Shown here: in pieces, positions 12,860 through 24,476 of the stretch
How the letters are laid out: each line of letters opens with the position of its first letter
How positions within the stretch are numbered: position 1 is the stretch's first letter
From: Mytilisepta virgata
Lineage: Eukaryota; Mollusca; Bivalvia; Mytilida; Mytilidae
Reading direction: 5' to 3'
Assembly (NCBI GenBank): GCA_028015205.1
Contig: CM051514.1
Span: forward strand, 29,094,150 to 29,158,149
Length of the DNA: 64,000 nucleotides
Notes under the pieces: model-generated
Told to the model about the DNA's origin: nothing
What the model saw: only the letters and a program-made list of their open reading frames with translations
Database searches by the model: none
Translations under genes and position numbers: made by a program

Positions 12860-13149
12860 CGTATATTATTAAACCGTTTCCCAAATGAAAATGGACCTGT
12901 TCAACTGATGTTTTCCCTTCCTCATACCGGATTTGACATGGGTAGCATGGCGGGTATCCTGCAGGAAGCAAAGACTGCTTACTCTTCCGGAGCACCTGAG
13001 TCGACCCCCCGTTTTTTGGTGGGGTCCATGTTGTTGATATGTTTTTAGTTTTTAATTGTAGTAGTGCATATATTCTTTTGGTACTGTCTTCGTTGTTCTC
13101 CTGATTTTGTCCGTGGCTCCAATTTTTCCCTCCTTCGGAAATTCCCTGT

Positions 13150-13151
<2 letters not shown>
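12860..13151 (+). mobile_element. Penelope-like family-B 3' tail
   Basis: Starts in the last codons before the RT stop and continues through the tail blocks ACTCTTCCGGAGCACCTGAG, GGTGGGGTCCATGTTGTT and TTTTTCCCTCCTTCGGAAAT. Compared with the copies at 15,535 and 60,745 it stops just short of the usual TTTGGTATTTCTTGAC end, where a (TA)n tract takes over. No RT domain remains. Confidence 0.7.

Positions 13152-13209
<58 letters not shown>
13152..13209. repeat. (TA)n microsatellite
   Basis: About 29 uninterrupted TA dinucleotides, directly joined to the 3' end of a Penelope-like tail. Confidence 0.95.
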
Positions 13210-13212
<3 letters not shown>

Positions 13213-13624
13213 CGTTGTATCTGAAATCATGCGGCCAGTTGAAAGTAATTTGATGTAAGTTGATGGATTGGTCAAATGTCAGTCCTATTCAATACAAATG
13301 GTTATAAGAAATATACATAAACAATTACTTCCAAAAAATAATTAAAAACTTACTTGTCTTTACAATTGAGACCAAAACTTAGTGAATTGATTCTTCAGTG
13401 GTCCAAATTTTGTTCGGGTGACAGGACCTTGCACAATTAGAATGGATGACCTTGTTTTAAATGAAAAACCCAACCTAAAATAATCCCAATATATTTAAAA
13501 TATATTACTTGTCTGAAACTGGTGGAAATGACCTGGAGGTATTTTTATTAATCGTGTTACAAAAGACTTTACTGAAACTTTAAGTTGGGATTTCTTATTT
13601 ATTCTAAATCCTGACTGTAACTAT

Positions 13625-13800
13625 AACTGTTCTAGACTATAACTGGTTATAGAACTGTTCTAGACCATGACAGATTAGAGCTGTTCTTTACCATGACAGC
13701 TTAGAGCTGTCAGAATCGGTCATATTTCTGTTCTAGAGCAACCAGGATTTCAATCTAGAACAGTTCTAAAGCAGTAGAACTGCTCTAAGTTAACTTGGTG
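13625..13800. repeat. Minisatellite of GTTCTAGA/AGAACTG units
   Basis: Imperfect units of about 26 bp: CTGTTCTAGACTATAACTGG, CTGTTCTAGACCATGACAG, CTGTTCTTTACCATGACAG and so on, ending in a dyad-rich block with TCTAGAACAGTTCTAAAG. Composition recalls the tract at 3,779-3,966, but the unit differs. Confidence 0.55.
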
Positions 13801-14805
13801 AGAGATTATGTCTGCACCTAACTGTAGCTTACCTGTTACTGGTATTTTGTTTGACCTATTTTTCGAAACTCTTATTTGCATTCCTGGCTATTTTTTGATA
13901 CGACCGTGATAAGTTACATGTGGTTTTGTGGTTTATGTTTGTTACAAGGAAATTAGTTTGGTATCAACAAAGTAGTGTATTCTCTTGAGTAATCGATCAG
14001 CAAAACTAAACACAATAATTCTGAATGATAATAATAATTGCTTGAACTTTGAATATGTACACTTTATCAACAACAAAAACATGTTTCACATCTGTAAATT
14101 AAGGCGTCTTTGACAGGATTTAGTTGTTTACTTTCATATGTAAAACGATCACAAGGTCAGTTGCTAGTATGTCGATACTTACTGTTAAAGATGTTCAATT
14201 TTGTGTAAAAAGAAGTATTTCGCTCGTGCATAGCTCTTTCATCCCTTGTTTTTTTATTAACGTGATACCTTTGGTTAATTTGACATTTTTGAATTTTCTC
14301 TTACCATTTTTGGATTATTGTTTTGGTTTTCAACAATTAAGACTTTGAGTATCAAAATTTGTATCAAAGTTTTTATAGATTTCTGAAGAATAATCACCAT
14401 AAAGAGACAAAGAAAAGTGTGACTATATATATGTACAGTGAACATGCAACTCGGTGGCTTGTATTAGAAAACAAATATATCTGCGTTAAGTCAAATGTTA
14501 CCATACAGATAACATGTATAAGAATAACCAGAAGAACAGAAAAAATGCGATCACATTTCTTCGTAAATGTCTTTTTATTAACCATCATTAAATATGCGCT
14601 AAATTAAAACTTGTGAAACCGAAAATGAAGCCAAAAAATCTCAAAAAATAAAACAAAATCATACTGAAATATTGCCTACTGGGGTCATGCAGAAATTTTA
14701 ATACGAACGACTCACGGTACACATTGCACAAAATAATTAAGCTGATGCAGAGGTAACCCTTAGCTGAGTTTATCATCATTATATCTTTAACCAGTTTCTC
14801 CGTAT
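13801..14805. other. No gene recognised
   Basis: Short frames at 14,124-14,348 and 14,359-14,607 are AT-rich and resemble no family I know. This stretch may include the body of whatever element carries the ribozyme motif that follows, but I see no boundaries. Confidence 0.35.
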
Positions 14806-14866
14806 TTTGATCTCGAGCACTGCTGATGAGTTGTTAGTCAACGAAATGACCATACAGTGCATCAAA
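14806..14866 (+). ncRNA. Type I hammerhead ribozyme motif
   Basis: All core positions of a hammerhead are present in order. Stem I: GCACTG (14,817-14,822) pairs with CAGTGC (14,855-14,860), extended across an internal loop by TTTGA (14,806-14,810) and TCAAA (14,862-14,866). Core box CTGATGA is at 14,823-14,829. Stem II GTTG/CAAC closes loop TTAGT. GAAA is at 14,843-14,846. A minimal 3 bp stem III follows with a 2 nt loop. The cleavage triplet is ATA, with predicted cut after A14,854. A very short stem III and an internal loop in stem I are typical of hammerheads in animal Penelope-like elements and retrozymes. Activity is not shown. Confidence 0.85.
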
Positions 14867-15534
14867 TTTATTTCGCTATTTTGTGATAGTTTTATTACTT
14901 CACTCATAAGATTTTAATCCCACGAGCATTCCACATAAATATTTTTCGTACTCTTTGTCTACTTCAAGGAACATTTGTTTGAATTTATAACTGAAAAGGC
15001 TATCAGAAGGCGAAGTAGTTTATTGTGGTCGTGGAATTCACTATCTAACATGGCCAATTTTCCATATAACAGTTCCTCGTGAACTATGAAGAGATTATCT
15101 GATATGATAGGCAAACCTCAACTTCAAATTATCAATTTTTCATGAATTCGACTAATAATTTAAAAAATCCAAACATGTTCATGATGTACCACATGATCTT
15201 AACCTTTTTTCTTGGAATCAAATGACTTAAAAGTGCAGTTTGGTGAAATAACTCCACATAAACGTTTGCTAGTCGGCCTTGATCTTTAAGAACTACACAA
15301 TATATCATAACTCAGTCATGATTTCTTAGATTTAACTCAATTTTGTACACTGTGGACGAACTACTTTCCTACATGGGTGGGATGTAAATAACTACACTTT
15401 CTATTGGGTCTGAATCTCTATGATATATTAAATAGCTTGATAGTTGAAACGAGTAAATTTTTGACCGTCCAAATAATTCTTGCAGTTCTATCAAGCGGTC
15501 AGTTTGTAACCATACTGTATTGGCCCTTTAGTGA
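14867..15534. other. No gene recognised
   Basis: AT-rich sequence between the hammerhead motif and a Penelope-like fragment. No coding frame or shared repeat was seen. Confidence 0.35.
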
Positions 15535-15890
15535 GTTGCTCAGACAGGTCTACGTTGGTCCTAAGCTGAAGTCATCCTTATTAAAGTTTTATGGGCGTCA
15601 TCATGACTTGGTTGACAGGTATGAAAAAACCGTTGCCCAAATAAAAAATTTTGACATGGGCAGCATGGCGTGTGTCCTGCAGGAAGTACAGATTGATTGC
15701 TTACTCTTCCGGAGCACCTGAGCCTACCCCTGGCTTTTTGTTGGGGTCCATGTTGTTCATATGGTTTTATTTTTTAATTGTAGTGCATGTATTATTTTGG
15801 TCTTCTCTTCGTTGCTCTCGGGAGTTTGTCAGTTGTTTCGATTTTTCCCTCCTTCGAATATCCCTTTGGTATTTCTTGACTTTACATATA
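15535..15890 (+). pseudogene. Penelope-like family-B RT C-terminus plus tail
   Basis: The encoded end LKSSLLKFYGRHHDLVDRYE is the extreme C-terminus of the RT; the same block at 44,820-44,890 reads MSSLKKFYGRHHELIDHYS. The family-B tail follows (TACTCTTCCGGAGCACCTGA, then GGGGTCCATGTTGTTC) and ends in CCCTTTGGTATTTCTTGACT near 15,885. Everything 5' of the last ~40 codons is missing. Confidence 0.75.
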
Positions 15891-18800
15891 ATATATTCAA
15901 AAAAATCTAAATGTATGAGGTAAAATTAATTTTAATTAAGACAAATGAAGGAAAGGAAAGAAATAAAATATATAACAGATTTTATGTTTGTTTTTGTAAT
16001 GTGGTGATTAGTTACAAGTTTTACTGTTATTGATGTATATTTGCGGTTTTTGTGGTAGATAAGCTTTATGCAATGTACTTATTTTATGCGTTGATGCACG
16101 CACTTGAAATTGGTCACAATATATCGTAAAAGATGCTTACATTAGGTAACGTATATAAATCTAATGGGTAATTAAAACAAATTAATTAGAAAAAATAGCG
16201 ATTTATTAAAATAGAAATATAAAATTACTATTATACTGTAGAATATCTTAAAATAAAATTATTAACGTTTAAAACAAGTATACGACTTTAAATCCAAACC
16301 CTGTAGTTAACTAGAAGCTATTGTAAGACGCATTTGAGGACTACATCCATTTAGGAAAATGTGTAAGAAGAGAGATGGAAAAAGTCGAAACACTTTCAGA
16401 ATGGATCACGTGGATAAATCTTGTCGTCTTCGGTGCGTTAAAACATCTATGTTTTCTAATATTAGGTTGGGGAAACATGTCCTAGTGCTATGGCAGTTAT
16501 ATAATTATACTGACAAAACTCCTACATTTAACAAGGTCGCCTTTTCTGCAATAGTTCCTTAATTAACTTTCTGCTTAGTCTATTCCTCAAAAATTTTTCA
16601 GAGGACAACTTTTCAACATACAATCGGAATTACTCTGTGCCTCTTTGGACGTTTTGTTTTATAAGTATGAAGCTAGCTATTTACAAGGGCTAAAAAAGAA
16701 GACATTAGCTCCGTCCTGTAATTCCAGTCTTCTTTATAAAGATGATAAACTGTCTCCTAATAATTCTAACCGTAAGGGATTACCTGCGTATTATCAATCG
16801 CACTTAACTTGAAATCAAAGAGACCAACGAAACATTCTCTGCACCTTTAAGACAATGTAGTAATATATCATCCTGCATGTTCTTTCGACATTTCATATTT
16901 GTTAATATGATAATACGGTATGAATGAAGACTTTTTTTTTAACAGAGCCAAGTTTCTAAGTCATGTTACGTTTAGTAGTTGTTGATGTAATCCATGCAAA
17001 ATTTTACAGTCATCACCATTTCACTAATTAGACCAGATATCTTTAGTTAGACCCAAAGTCTTACCAGAATTGATACATCAAGATAATTCTCACTTCCCCG
17101 GTTTTTATCAATTTTAAAAAGCATCGCTATTACAATAGTTTGTTGCTGTCTTGTTATTGGTTATTTGCCGTTAGGTTCTGATGCTTTGCTTTTACGGTTT
17201 TATATTTGTAGTCGTTAATTTCTGTGTAAAAGTTTTGAAATATTCGTCATATTTTTTTACTAAGGAGACAATTGCATTGCAATTTAAAATGTGACTGAAT
17301 AAATTATGGATTTAATGGTTGTATGTTGAGTTTACTAAAAAAGCGAAGTACTCGAAGCTATTATAGTAGCCTTAATAAAGTTTCAGCATTTGCACTTGGA
17401 AATTCTTTAAAATATATTTCTTTCGTATGAAAACCGTTAGAAGAATAGTTAAACATTACACGTACGTCTCTGGATATATTTTTCCTAACACGTTTCCTAG
17501 ACCCAATGAATTCCTTAATGTACCTGAAAGAATGAATGTCAATTATGTATGTAAAAATATTCAAATATGATTTTTGTACATTATAATTGGGAGATAACGT
17601 TAAAGAATTCAATATCAGGTTTGTAAAAATACACTTTTCATCAAGTAACATATGGTTTGTTTGCAGTAAATAAGATAGCTACCAGACCAGGGGTCAGTTA
17701 CATTAAACAGTAAGTAATTGAATTATAACCTTCAATTAAATTACAATTTACAATTATACTTGTTTGAGGGAGGAATCAATTAAATTATAATGACTTTTTC
17801 TAAGTACATATAACGCAATTTCATATTTAAAATATATTTAATAAAATTATACATATTATTTATATTGAAAAATATGGCATATTGTAATTAATATCTAATT
17901 AAAAAGTAATTCAAATTAAAAGATATTTTAGACCATCAATTAATTAAATTACAATTTCATGTAATTGGAAAATGGTCGAATTACCTATTACATTCAATTA
18001 CATTGAAAAATGTAATGAATTGCAATTAATTACCTAACTTTTTTCAGTTACCCAAGATTTTTTGCTACCCATCTATTTTAACATGTGTTCTTTTATGTAA
18101 TTTTTTTGTCAAGGGTTCTGAATGTTGAATGGCTATGAATTTATTTTTTTTGTCATTGTTTACCTTTCCGATTATCCATTTCTTTGTTTATTAGTTTAAT
18201 AATCCCTTATAAGTGACCGAAATGAATAAATCATATTGCAAAGATCCAATGATCCTTTCTCAAGAAATCGTTAGGAATAGTTCTATTCATTTAGATTTGG
18301 ATCAGATATAATTCATTGCTTTAACTTAAATCTTGATTATGATTGGTGAGATAAAATTTCACATATATTTACATGCTATTCAAAATTTTTTGATTCATTC
18401 ATTCTTAATTTTCATAGTAATGACAAGACTATTTGGAGAGACTGAAAAAAAAACATAATAGTTCAGGTAGCAGCAAAAAAGTGGAAGAAAAAACGAATTA
18501 TCAAAAGCATAGACAGAATGTTTGTCCATATCAAAGATAAATACACCATATAAACGCATTACTGTAATAAATCGCTAAAAGTAACATCTGAGAAAGAAGA
18601 AACTAAAAAAAATGAAAGAAAAATGAAAAGAAATAAACGATATCTCTCAACTATACTCCAATCTATTATGTTATACTAGTGTCTAAACAGTTCGTAATTT
18701 TTATAAAAATGTATGATTGATTATAACAATTACGTTACTTTGGAAACAAAAACGAATCAAGTTTGAAGGATTGTTTTGGTTCGTGTAAGTTATTACACCA

Positions 18801-18939
18801 CAGACAGACGATATAATAAACAATAACACTTCCATAGCTATGAAAATGTATGACAAAAAGCACAACCGGAAACACAAAAAAAAACTACAAAGGAAAAAGT
18901 AACAAAAAACACAAAACCAAAAAGTACATACAGAAACGA
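15891..18939. other. Gene-poor AT-rich stretch
   Basis: No supported gene. A minus-strand frame of 96 codons at 17,361-17,651 and a plus-strand frame of 67 codons at 16,359-16,562 resemble nothing I can name with confidence. Bases 17,695-18,045 are built from recurring CAATTAAATTACAATT-like words in both orientations. Confidence 0.4.
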
Positions 18940-19290
18940 GCAGCATGAACCCCATTAAAAACCGGGGGTGGATTCAGGTGCCGTGTAAGGGTGAGCAGTT
19001 TCTGCTTCATGCAAGACACTCGCCGTGCTGATAATAGAAGGTAATGTATGGTGAAGGAGAAAGAATTTCTATGACAGATGGAGGTCTTTTGTCATGTTGG
19101 AAACTGACACTCCATAGAGGTCAATCAGATCGTGGTGAAGACCGTAGAATTTTTTAAGCGACGGCCTAAATCTACAGGCAACACAACTCTGTCCTATTAG
19201 TTTTTTCCGTACGAAGCTGAGCCATATCAAGAAAATCGGAAAAATAGCTACAATTTCTAGCAAAACGTCCGAGTTTGGAAATAAATACTC
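18940..19290 (-). pseudogene. Penelope-like RT C-terminus plus tail
   Basis: On the minus strand the frame reads RPSLKKFYGLHHDLIDLYGV, the RT C-terminus, preceded by unrelated or heavily diverged residues. The tail follows downstream, with the CTGCTCACCCTTACACGGCA and CCCGGTTTTTAATGGGG blocks. 5'-truncated like most copies in the window. Confidence 0.7.
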
Positions 19291-19682
19291 CATACGATCA
19301 AATGTTACTACACAGAAATGGGAAAATCAAAGTCTTCGCGTTTGTTATAGAGTTTAGTTGTTTAGAGACAGACTTCAGACTTTCTATTGTCAGAAATCAG
19401 AAGGTAATAATTTGCATCACAGCAACTAAATATATAGAAATGTCATGGACCTGTACAATAGCCTCAATTGTATGAACCCGCAATACCACTGAAGTTCAAG
19501 GAAGTTGTATGAACCACTGAGTTTGTCTACAGTGGGTGAAGTAGTTCATAGCGAACATGAACAACATGACCCATTAATGTATGACAGTCTATATTTTTAG
19601 AAAAAAAAATGGTTTAATCTACACGTAGGTTAAAACAGGGAAGTTTTCTGTACCTTCAGCATTAATATATAAACAACATGCT

Positions 19683-20785
19683 CACAGGAGCTTGTATCGC
19701 GCACCTGGATTCAATTTGCCAATAAAAGCACCTAAGAAACAAACGGCACTATAATTGGACATAATTCTAAAAGAAGACAATCTAATAACCATGGCTGCCA
19801 AGTCTTGTTCCAATTGGCTGAGTGCTTTCAGACAAAAAGATTTTTTAAAATTAATTTTCCCATAGGGTCCTATCTTAAACTAAGTTAGGTTGTGGCAGGC
19901 ATCTTGGTTGATCGACCAGGTCATTGGGCACAATTCTAAAAGAGGACCTTCTAAGGACAAGTGCTGCTAAGTTTGATTCTAATTGATTCAGTAGCTTCAG
20001 ACAAGAATATCTTTAAATGAATTTCCCATAGGGTCCTATGTTAAACTAAGTTCGGCTGTGGCGGCCATCTTGGTTGACCGTCCGAGTCATCGAACATAAT
20101 TCTGAAAGACGACCATCTAAAGGCCATTGCAGACAATTATGGTTCAATTTGGCCATGTATTTACATAGAAGCGTTTTGAAATCCCCCCCTATATTTAGTA
20201 ACAGCCTCAATGTGGGTTTGAAGTCGGAGACACAACTTTGGAAGGGGGCCATCCAAGGACCATTACACCAAAGTTAAGGTCCAACTGGCCAATGTTTTAA
20301 ATCAACCATTTAGAAACAAGAATTGGTCATCACGGCAATGTTTATTGCTCGATCGGGACGAAATGAAGAACATCCCATAGATGGTTCCTGTCAAGTTTCA
20401 TTCTATTTGGCCAAGCGATTTTAGAGAAGAATTTTTTATATATTAGCCTATCAGAAACAAGAACTGCTCATGGCGGCAACATTTGTAGTCTGATCGGGAC
20501 GATATGAGGAAACTTTATAAAGGACCTCCTATATATGCTTCCTGCCAAAGTTCGTTCCATTTGGCCAAACTGTACCGGAGAAGATTTTTGAAAATTCAGC
20601 CAAAACAGAAACAACTTCCCATGGCGGCCACGTTTTTGTCCCACCAAGATGAAATATTTGTAGAGCACATCTCAAACATCATTCCTGCAAAGTTTAGTCC
20701 CAATTGGTCCAGTGGTTTCAGAGGAGAACATCTTAAAAATAAAGGTTTACCCCGGACGACGGAAGACGACTGGTGACGGACGCCA
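19683..20785 (+). repeat. Tandem array of ~165 bp repeats
   Basis: Several diverged monomers follow one another, each with CCCATAGGGTCCTATGTTAA, then a GGCTGTGGCGGCCATCTTGG block, then CGAACATAATTCTGAAAG, then AAGTTTGGTTCCAATTGG-like sequence and TTTCAGACAAGA. It opens with GCTTGTATCGCGCACCTGG and closes with ACTGGTGACGGACGCCAAGT. The same family appears at 23,195-23,715, 24,985-25,320, 33,180-33,620 and 63,640-63,830. It is non-coding; short frames through it are chance. Confidence 0.75.
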
Positions 20786-20789
20786 AGTG

Positions 20790-21085
20790 ATGGCAATAGG
20801 TCACATAATATGTTCCCACTTTCGTAACATTTTATGTACCTGCACCGATTTGTGACTACCACCGGATTGACTTTGTTGAACTTCACGACGGTTGGCGTAT
20901 ATGGAACAGGAACTGCTTACCCTTTCGGAGCACATGAGTTGACTCTTGGTTTTTATAGAAGTTCGTGTTGTTCATTGTTTTTTAGTTTTCAGTGTTTATT
21001 TGTTGGCTTGTGGTTGTTCATTCGTTTTCCCGGGTTTGTCTGTCTAATGGATTGCGTTTTTTTTTTATTGCTTCCTAGGTATATG
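20790..21085 (+). mobile_element. Penelope-like family-A 3' tail
   Basis: Begins at TGTTCCCACTTTCGTAACAT, the sequence around the RT stop codon in the copy at 44,908, and follows that tail closely (CCGGATTGACTTTGTTGAAC, GAACTGCTTACCCTTTCGGA, AAGTTCGTGTTGTTCATTG). No RT codons precede it. It abuts the tandem array on its left. Confidence 0.75.
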
Positions 21086-21594
21086 TGTCTTCTTTATGCC
21101 AGGTGAGCTAAAAAAAGCTGCTGCTAATAAAAACCCTGCTATTTTTGAGACAATGGCGTCTGTCATGACTTTAGTCGAATATTTGATGTCGAATGACAAT
21201 TCAAATTCGATTAAATGTACTTATAATATCGGTCAAGAAATAATATCTGTCCTGATATGGAAGAACCAGATATTAACATATCACAAATGTAAACCAATTA
21301 AAAAGGGATAATCTAAATATTCAAATTTAATTGTTGTAAAGTTGATGCAAAACTAACAAAAAGAATAAAAAGAGATCCTGGTATGCTCTTTATAATTACT
21401 TCTTGGGGAAAATACCAAAAGAGAGAAATAACCATACCTTTTATTAGCCAAATATATATAAACGTCACATATTGTGGTCCAAACAAATAAGTTATACTTG
21501 TACAGAACTTATAAATACACATTACTCACACTATGTACAATACATTGTATGTATAAAAACTTCATTTGTATAAAATATATAAATATTAACAAGT

Positions 21595-21800
21595 TAATAA
21601 TATCTATATGAAATATACTGAACCCGCCAGACCAACGGTTCACGCAGACAATTGTAATTTTAATTGTACATACAAGAATTATAACAGGAAAATTTCATAG
21701 CCTAAGTAAACACCGTCTTCTAAATATTCCTGACGAGGAATCGAACCCCGATCTCTTGTTAAAAAGGAACAACTGTAATTGCCATTATAATGCCAGGGAT
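21595..21800 (-). repeat. Possible tRNA-derived SINE fragment
   Basis: On the minus strand GAGATCGGGGTTCGATTCCT looks like a tRNA B box and T arm, about 45 nt downstream of a weak A-box-like CTGGCATTATAATGGCA. No intact tRNA fold can be drawn, so a decayed SINE head is the best guess. Confidence 0.35.
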
Positions 21801-22099
21801 GTCATATAAAATATACAGTGTCAATATTCTAAATCAAATAAATTAAAGCTTCTGCGATCTCGTCCGTCTCCAATGAGCAGAGAGTCAGAAGACACCAGAA
21901 GCTCAGGAAAGCAGACGTACAAATTTATAAACATGTATGAGCTAACGTGTTGGCAATAAAATTGAAAATCTTATTTAAAGCATTGTAACTTATCTGAGGA
22001 AAACAAGAATTTGATGGGAGTATGACATCTACCGTAAAAGGATTTTGCACATGTCATACAATTAACAGTGTTCCTGGCATTAGCTAACTGTCTAAGAAA

Positions 22100-22680
22100 A
22101 ATCATTATAATTCCTCACTAATTCTTACACACTTTATAATCTACAGGCCTGGTTAAAATTGAAGCTAACAAGATTACACAAATGGGATTAATTATCCTTA
22201 TCGCATTTAATATGGATTTCATACTCGATTCAAATATATATGTTTTTAAACTGTGTATATCATTGGTACCCACATGAATATTTACATAAGAAAACTGATT
22301 ACGTTCATCAGTCAAACCTCCAAAGGCATGAAACTCTGTTTTCTTCATATCAGATAGATATTTTAAAATTTAATAAAAAATTAGTCCAAGCCTTTTTACC
22401 TAAAATGATAAATACAATATTTAAAAATAATAATTGTATAGTACAATGTAACAAATTAGGCTATTCATTTTTGAATAAATGAACAACTTATCTTCAATGT
22501 CATATCTAAGATATAATTTGTAGGCACCACCTTTCCAATCTCCTAATACCCGAATAAGATTTTTTGGAACACTACACTTAAAGGCCCAAGTGGCGCTTCC
22601 TTTCTTGAAACCAGGGGAAGAATAATACTCTTGGTATAACCCTATTTCTGAAATAAATCTTTATAGAAACCTCTGCAGAA
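22100..22680 (-). pseudogene. SGNH-hydrolase-like remnant 1
   Basis: The minus-strand frame 22,118-22,348 encodes FGGLTDERNQFSYVNIHVGT, then NDIHSL, then INAIRIINPICVILLASILT and RPVDY. An HVGTNDI block followed by a strand ending in a hydrophobic S-x-I-L-x-R-P-x-D motif is characteristic of SGNH/GDSL-type hydrolase domains, some of which sit in retroelement ORF1 proteins. Only the middle of the domain survives. Sequence to 22,680 (TTAAAGGCCCAAGTGGCGC block) is shared with the copy at 45,650-46,240, so both are parts of one repeat family. Confidence 0.55.
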
Positions 22681-23194
22681 AATTATATGAAACTGGCTTC
22701 TATGTGTTATTCTTTCTAATAACATAATTTGGAGAGTCCATAGGAACAGGAAATTTAATAGACATGTTCTGGAATGCAGAAACAGAAAAAAAATTCGACT
22801 TATTAAATCTCACTGTCAAATAATCATTAGATACTGAAACATCCCCCTTTTTAAACATTTAGAAATATCAAAGGTCGTCCCTACCAAATTGGATTTCCGC
22901 AGTTTTTGTCTTATATCTAAAAAACTAAAGCATTTAGAGCAAAACTGATATCAAATAAAAATGTTCATCAGATCAAGATCTACCTGCCATAAAATTTTCA
23001 GACGAATCGGGCAACCTTTTGTTGGGTTATTGCACCTAAATTGTTAATTTTAAAGAAATTTTTTGCAGTTTTAGGTTATTATCTTGAATATTATTATAGA
23101 CAAAGACAAACTGTAACCAGCAACAATTTTCAACAAAGAAAGAACTACATGATCAAAATCATTGATTGACCCCTTATAGGAGTTTTTGCACTTT

Positions 23195-23715
23195 AAAGAC
23201 GTCATCCGGCGTAAACGTCCCTTTAATGATCTCCCCTGAAAGAAACTGGGATAATTAGGACCAAACTTTGGTGGAATGATCCTTGTGGCACCCTTCCAAA
23301 ATTGTGTCCGGCATCCCCGACTTCTAATCGACATGGCTGCTGTAACTAAAAATAGAAAAAAGGGGATGAATTTCAAAAATCATCCATGAAACAACAAGAC
23401 CAATTGCAACCAAACTTGGAAGTAATGGTCCTTAGGAGGTTCTTTCAGAATTATGTCCGATGACCCAGACTATTAACCAAGATGGCCGCCAAAGCAGAAT
23501 TAGATAGAACAAGACGTAGCAGTAAAGGTCCTTAGATGGTTTTCTTTCGGAAATGTGTCCGTTGACCTGGAATGTCAAACAAGATGGCTGCCACAGTCAA
23601 ACTTATTTTAACATAGAACCCTATAGAAAAACCAGCCAGAATGATTGCAATACTTTAAATTTTATTCCTACTCAAAGTGAAAATATAAATCCAGGTGAGC
23701 GATACAGGCTCTTGA
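23195..23715 (-). repeat. ~165 bp repeat array, reverse orientation
   Basis: Reverse-oriented monomers of the family at 19,683-20,785: ATGGCTGCTGTAACT, GACCCAGACTATTAACCAAG, ATGGCCGCCAAAG and ATGTCAAACAAGATGGCTGC blocks recur at ~110-170 bp spacing. It closes with CCAGGTGAGCGATACAGGCT, the mirror of the array start at 19,690 and of 25,185-25,215. Confidence 0.65.
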
Positions 23716-24123
23716 GAGCATCTAGTTTACTTGTATTAAACCGGAGTAATTGGAAGAACCACATTAACTGTGTGTGGAATATATCGTTTCAAACCTTTCA
23801 TAAATAATTTGAAATAAAAGGTTTCGATATGTTCATAAGGACATCTAATAATAAATGTGTTATGTTAACACCATTTAAATAATTTCTAATGGAATCAATA
23901 CTACGAAATTATCTACAAAAAAAACTGAGCAAATAAAAATAATGTTTTATTCACACGGCACAGACAATTATAATATGAACAAAATAAAATAAAGGTTTTC
24001 CTGTGCATCTGCTCATTTATTCTAGTCTCTTCTCCATGGGTTGACTTACAATTCAATGTAATAAAGTTATTTCATTCGTTTTTCAGAATGTTGTATTTTG
24101 CAGTGTTATTTGTTTTATTCCGC

Positions 24124-24476
24124 CTACCCATAACAACATGTGATAATTTTGCATAGCAACGAAAATATCACATCCCGCTAACATTACCGAACTCAAACAA
24201 TATCACCCTTTCAAGCCGCGTTTTACCGATTAGTATTTCATTTCTGGTATTGTATCTTCAGAAACGCCTGCAAATGCCATACCAGCAGAATAATGGAAAC
24301 AAGTTATAAATCTTGAAAATCAAGACAACAAACTTTTCGTCTGCTGTTTCTCACCTTGGGCGGAAGTGAAATACTAATCGGTAAAACTCGTCCGGAAAGG
24401 GTGATACTTTCCGAGTTCGGTCTTGGAATGTGATATTTTCGTTTCTATGCAAAATTATCACATGTTGCTAGGGTAG
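24124..24476. mobile_element. Foldback element (MITE-like), ~353 bp
   Basis: Two ~118 bp arms, 24,124-24,246 and 24,361-24,476, are reverse complements at high identity. Shared blocks read AACATGTGATAATTTTGCAT, CGAAAATATCACAT, CGAACTC, TATCACCCTTTC and TTTTACCGATTAGTATTTCA. The central ~115 bp is unique and contains no frame. A 12 bp direct repeat AGTGTTATTTGT lies at 24,102-24,113 and 24,475-24,486, which might be a target duplication, although the left copy sits 10 bp outside the arm. This is a non-autonomous element; its mobilising family is unknown. Confidence 0.8.

Noticed and set aside
13045..13275. Frames through the (TA)n tract
   Set aside because: Ile-Tyr repeats translate a microsatellite and are not protein evidence.
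16359..16562. Merlin/ISXO2-like transposase fragment
   Set aside because: RLRCVK..SMFSNIRLGKHVLVLWQLY loosely recalls that family's N-terminus, but catalytic motifs are absent and the match is too weak.
17361..17651. 96-codon minus-strand gene
   Set aside because: Composition is ordinary, but there is no recognisable domain, splice partner or second copy to support it.
21595..21800. Functional tRNA gene
   Set aside because: A B-box-like segment exists, but no cloverleaf with acceptor and anticodon stems can be drawn.
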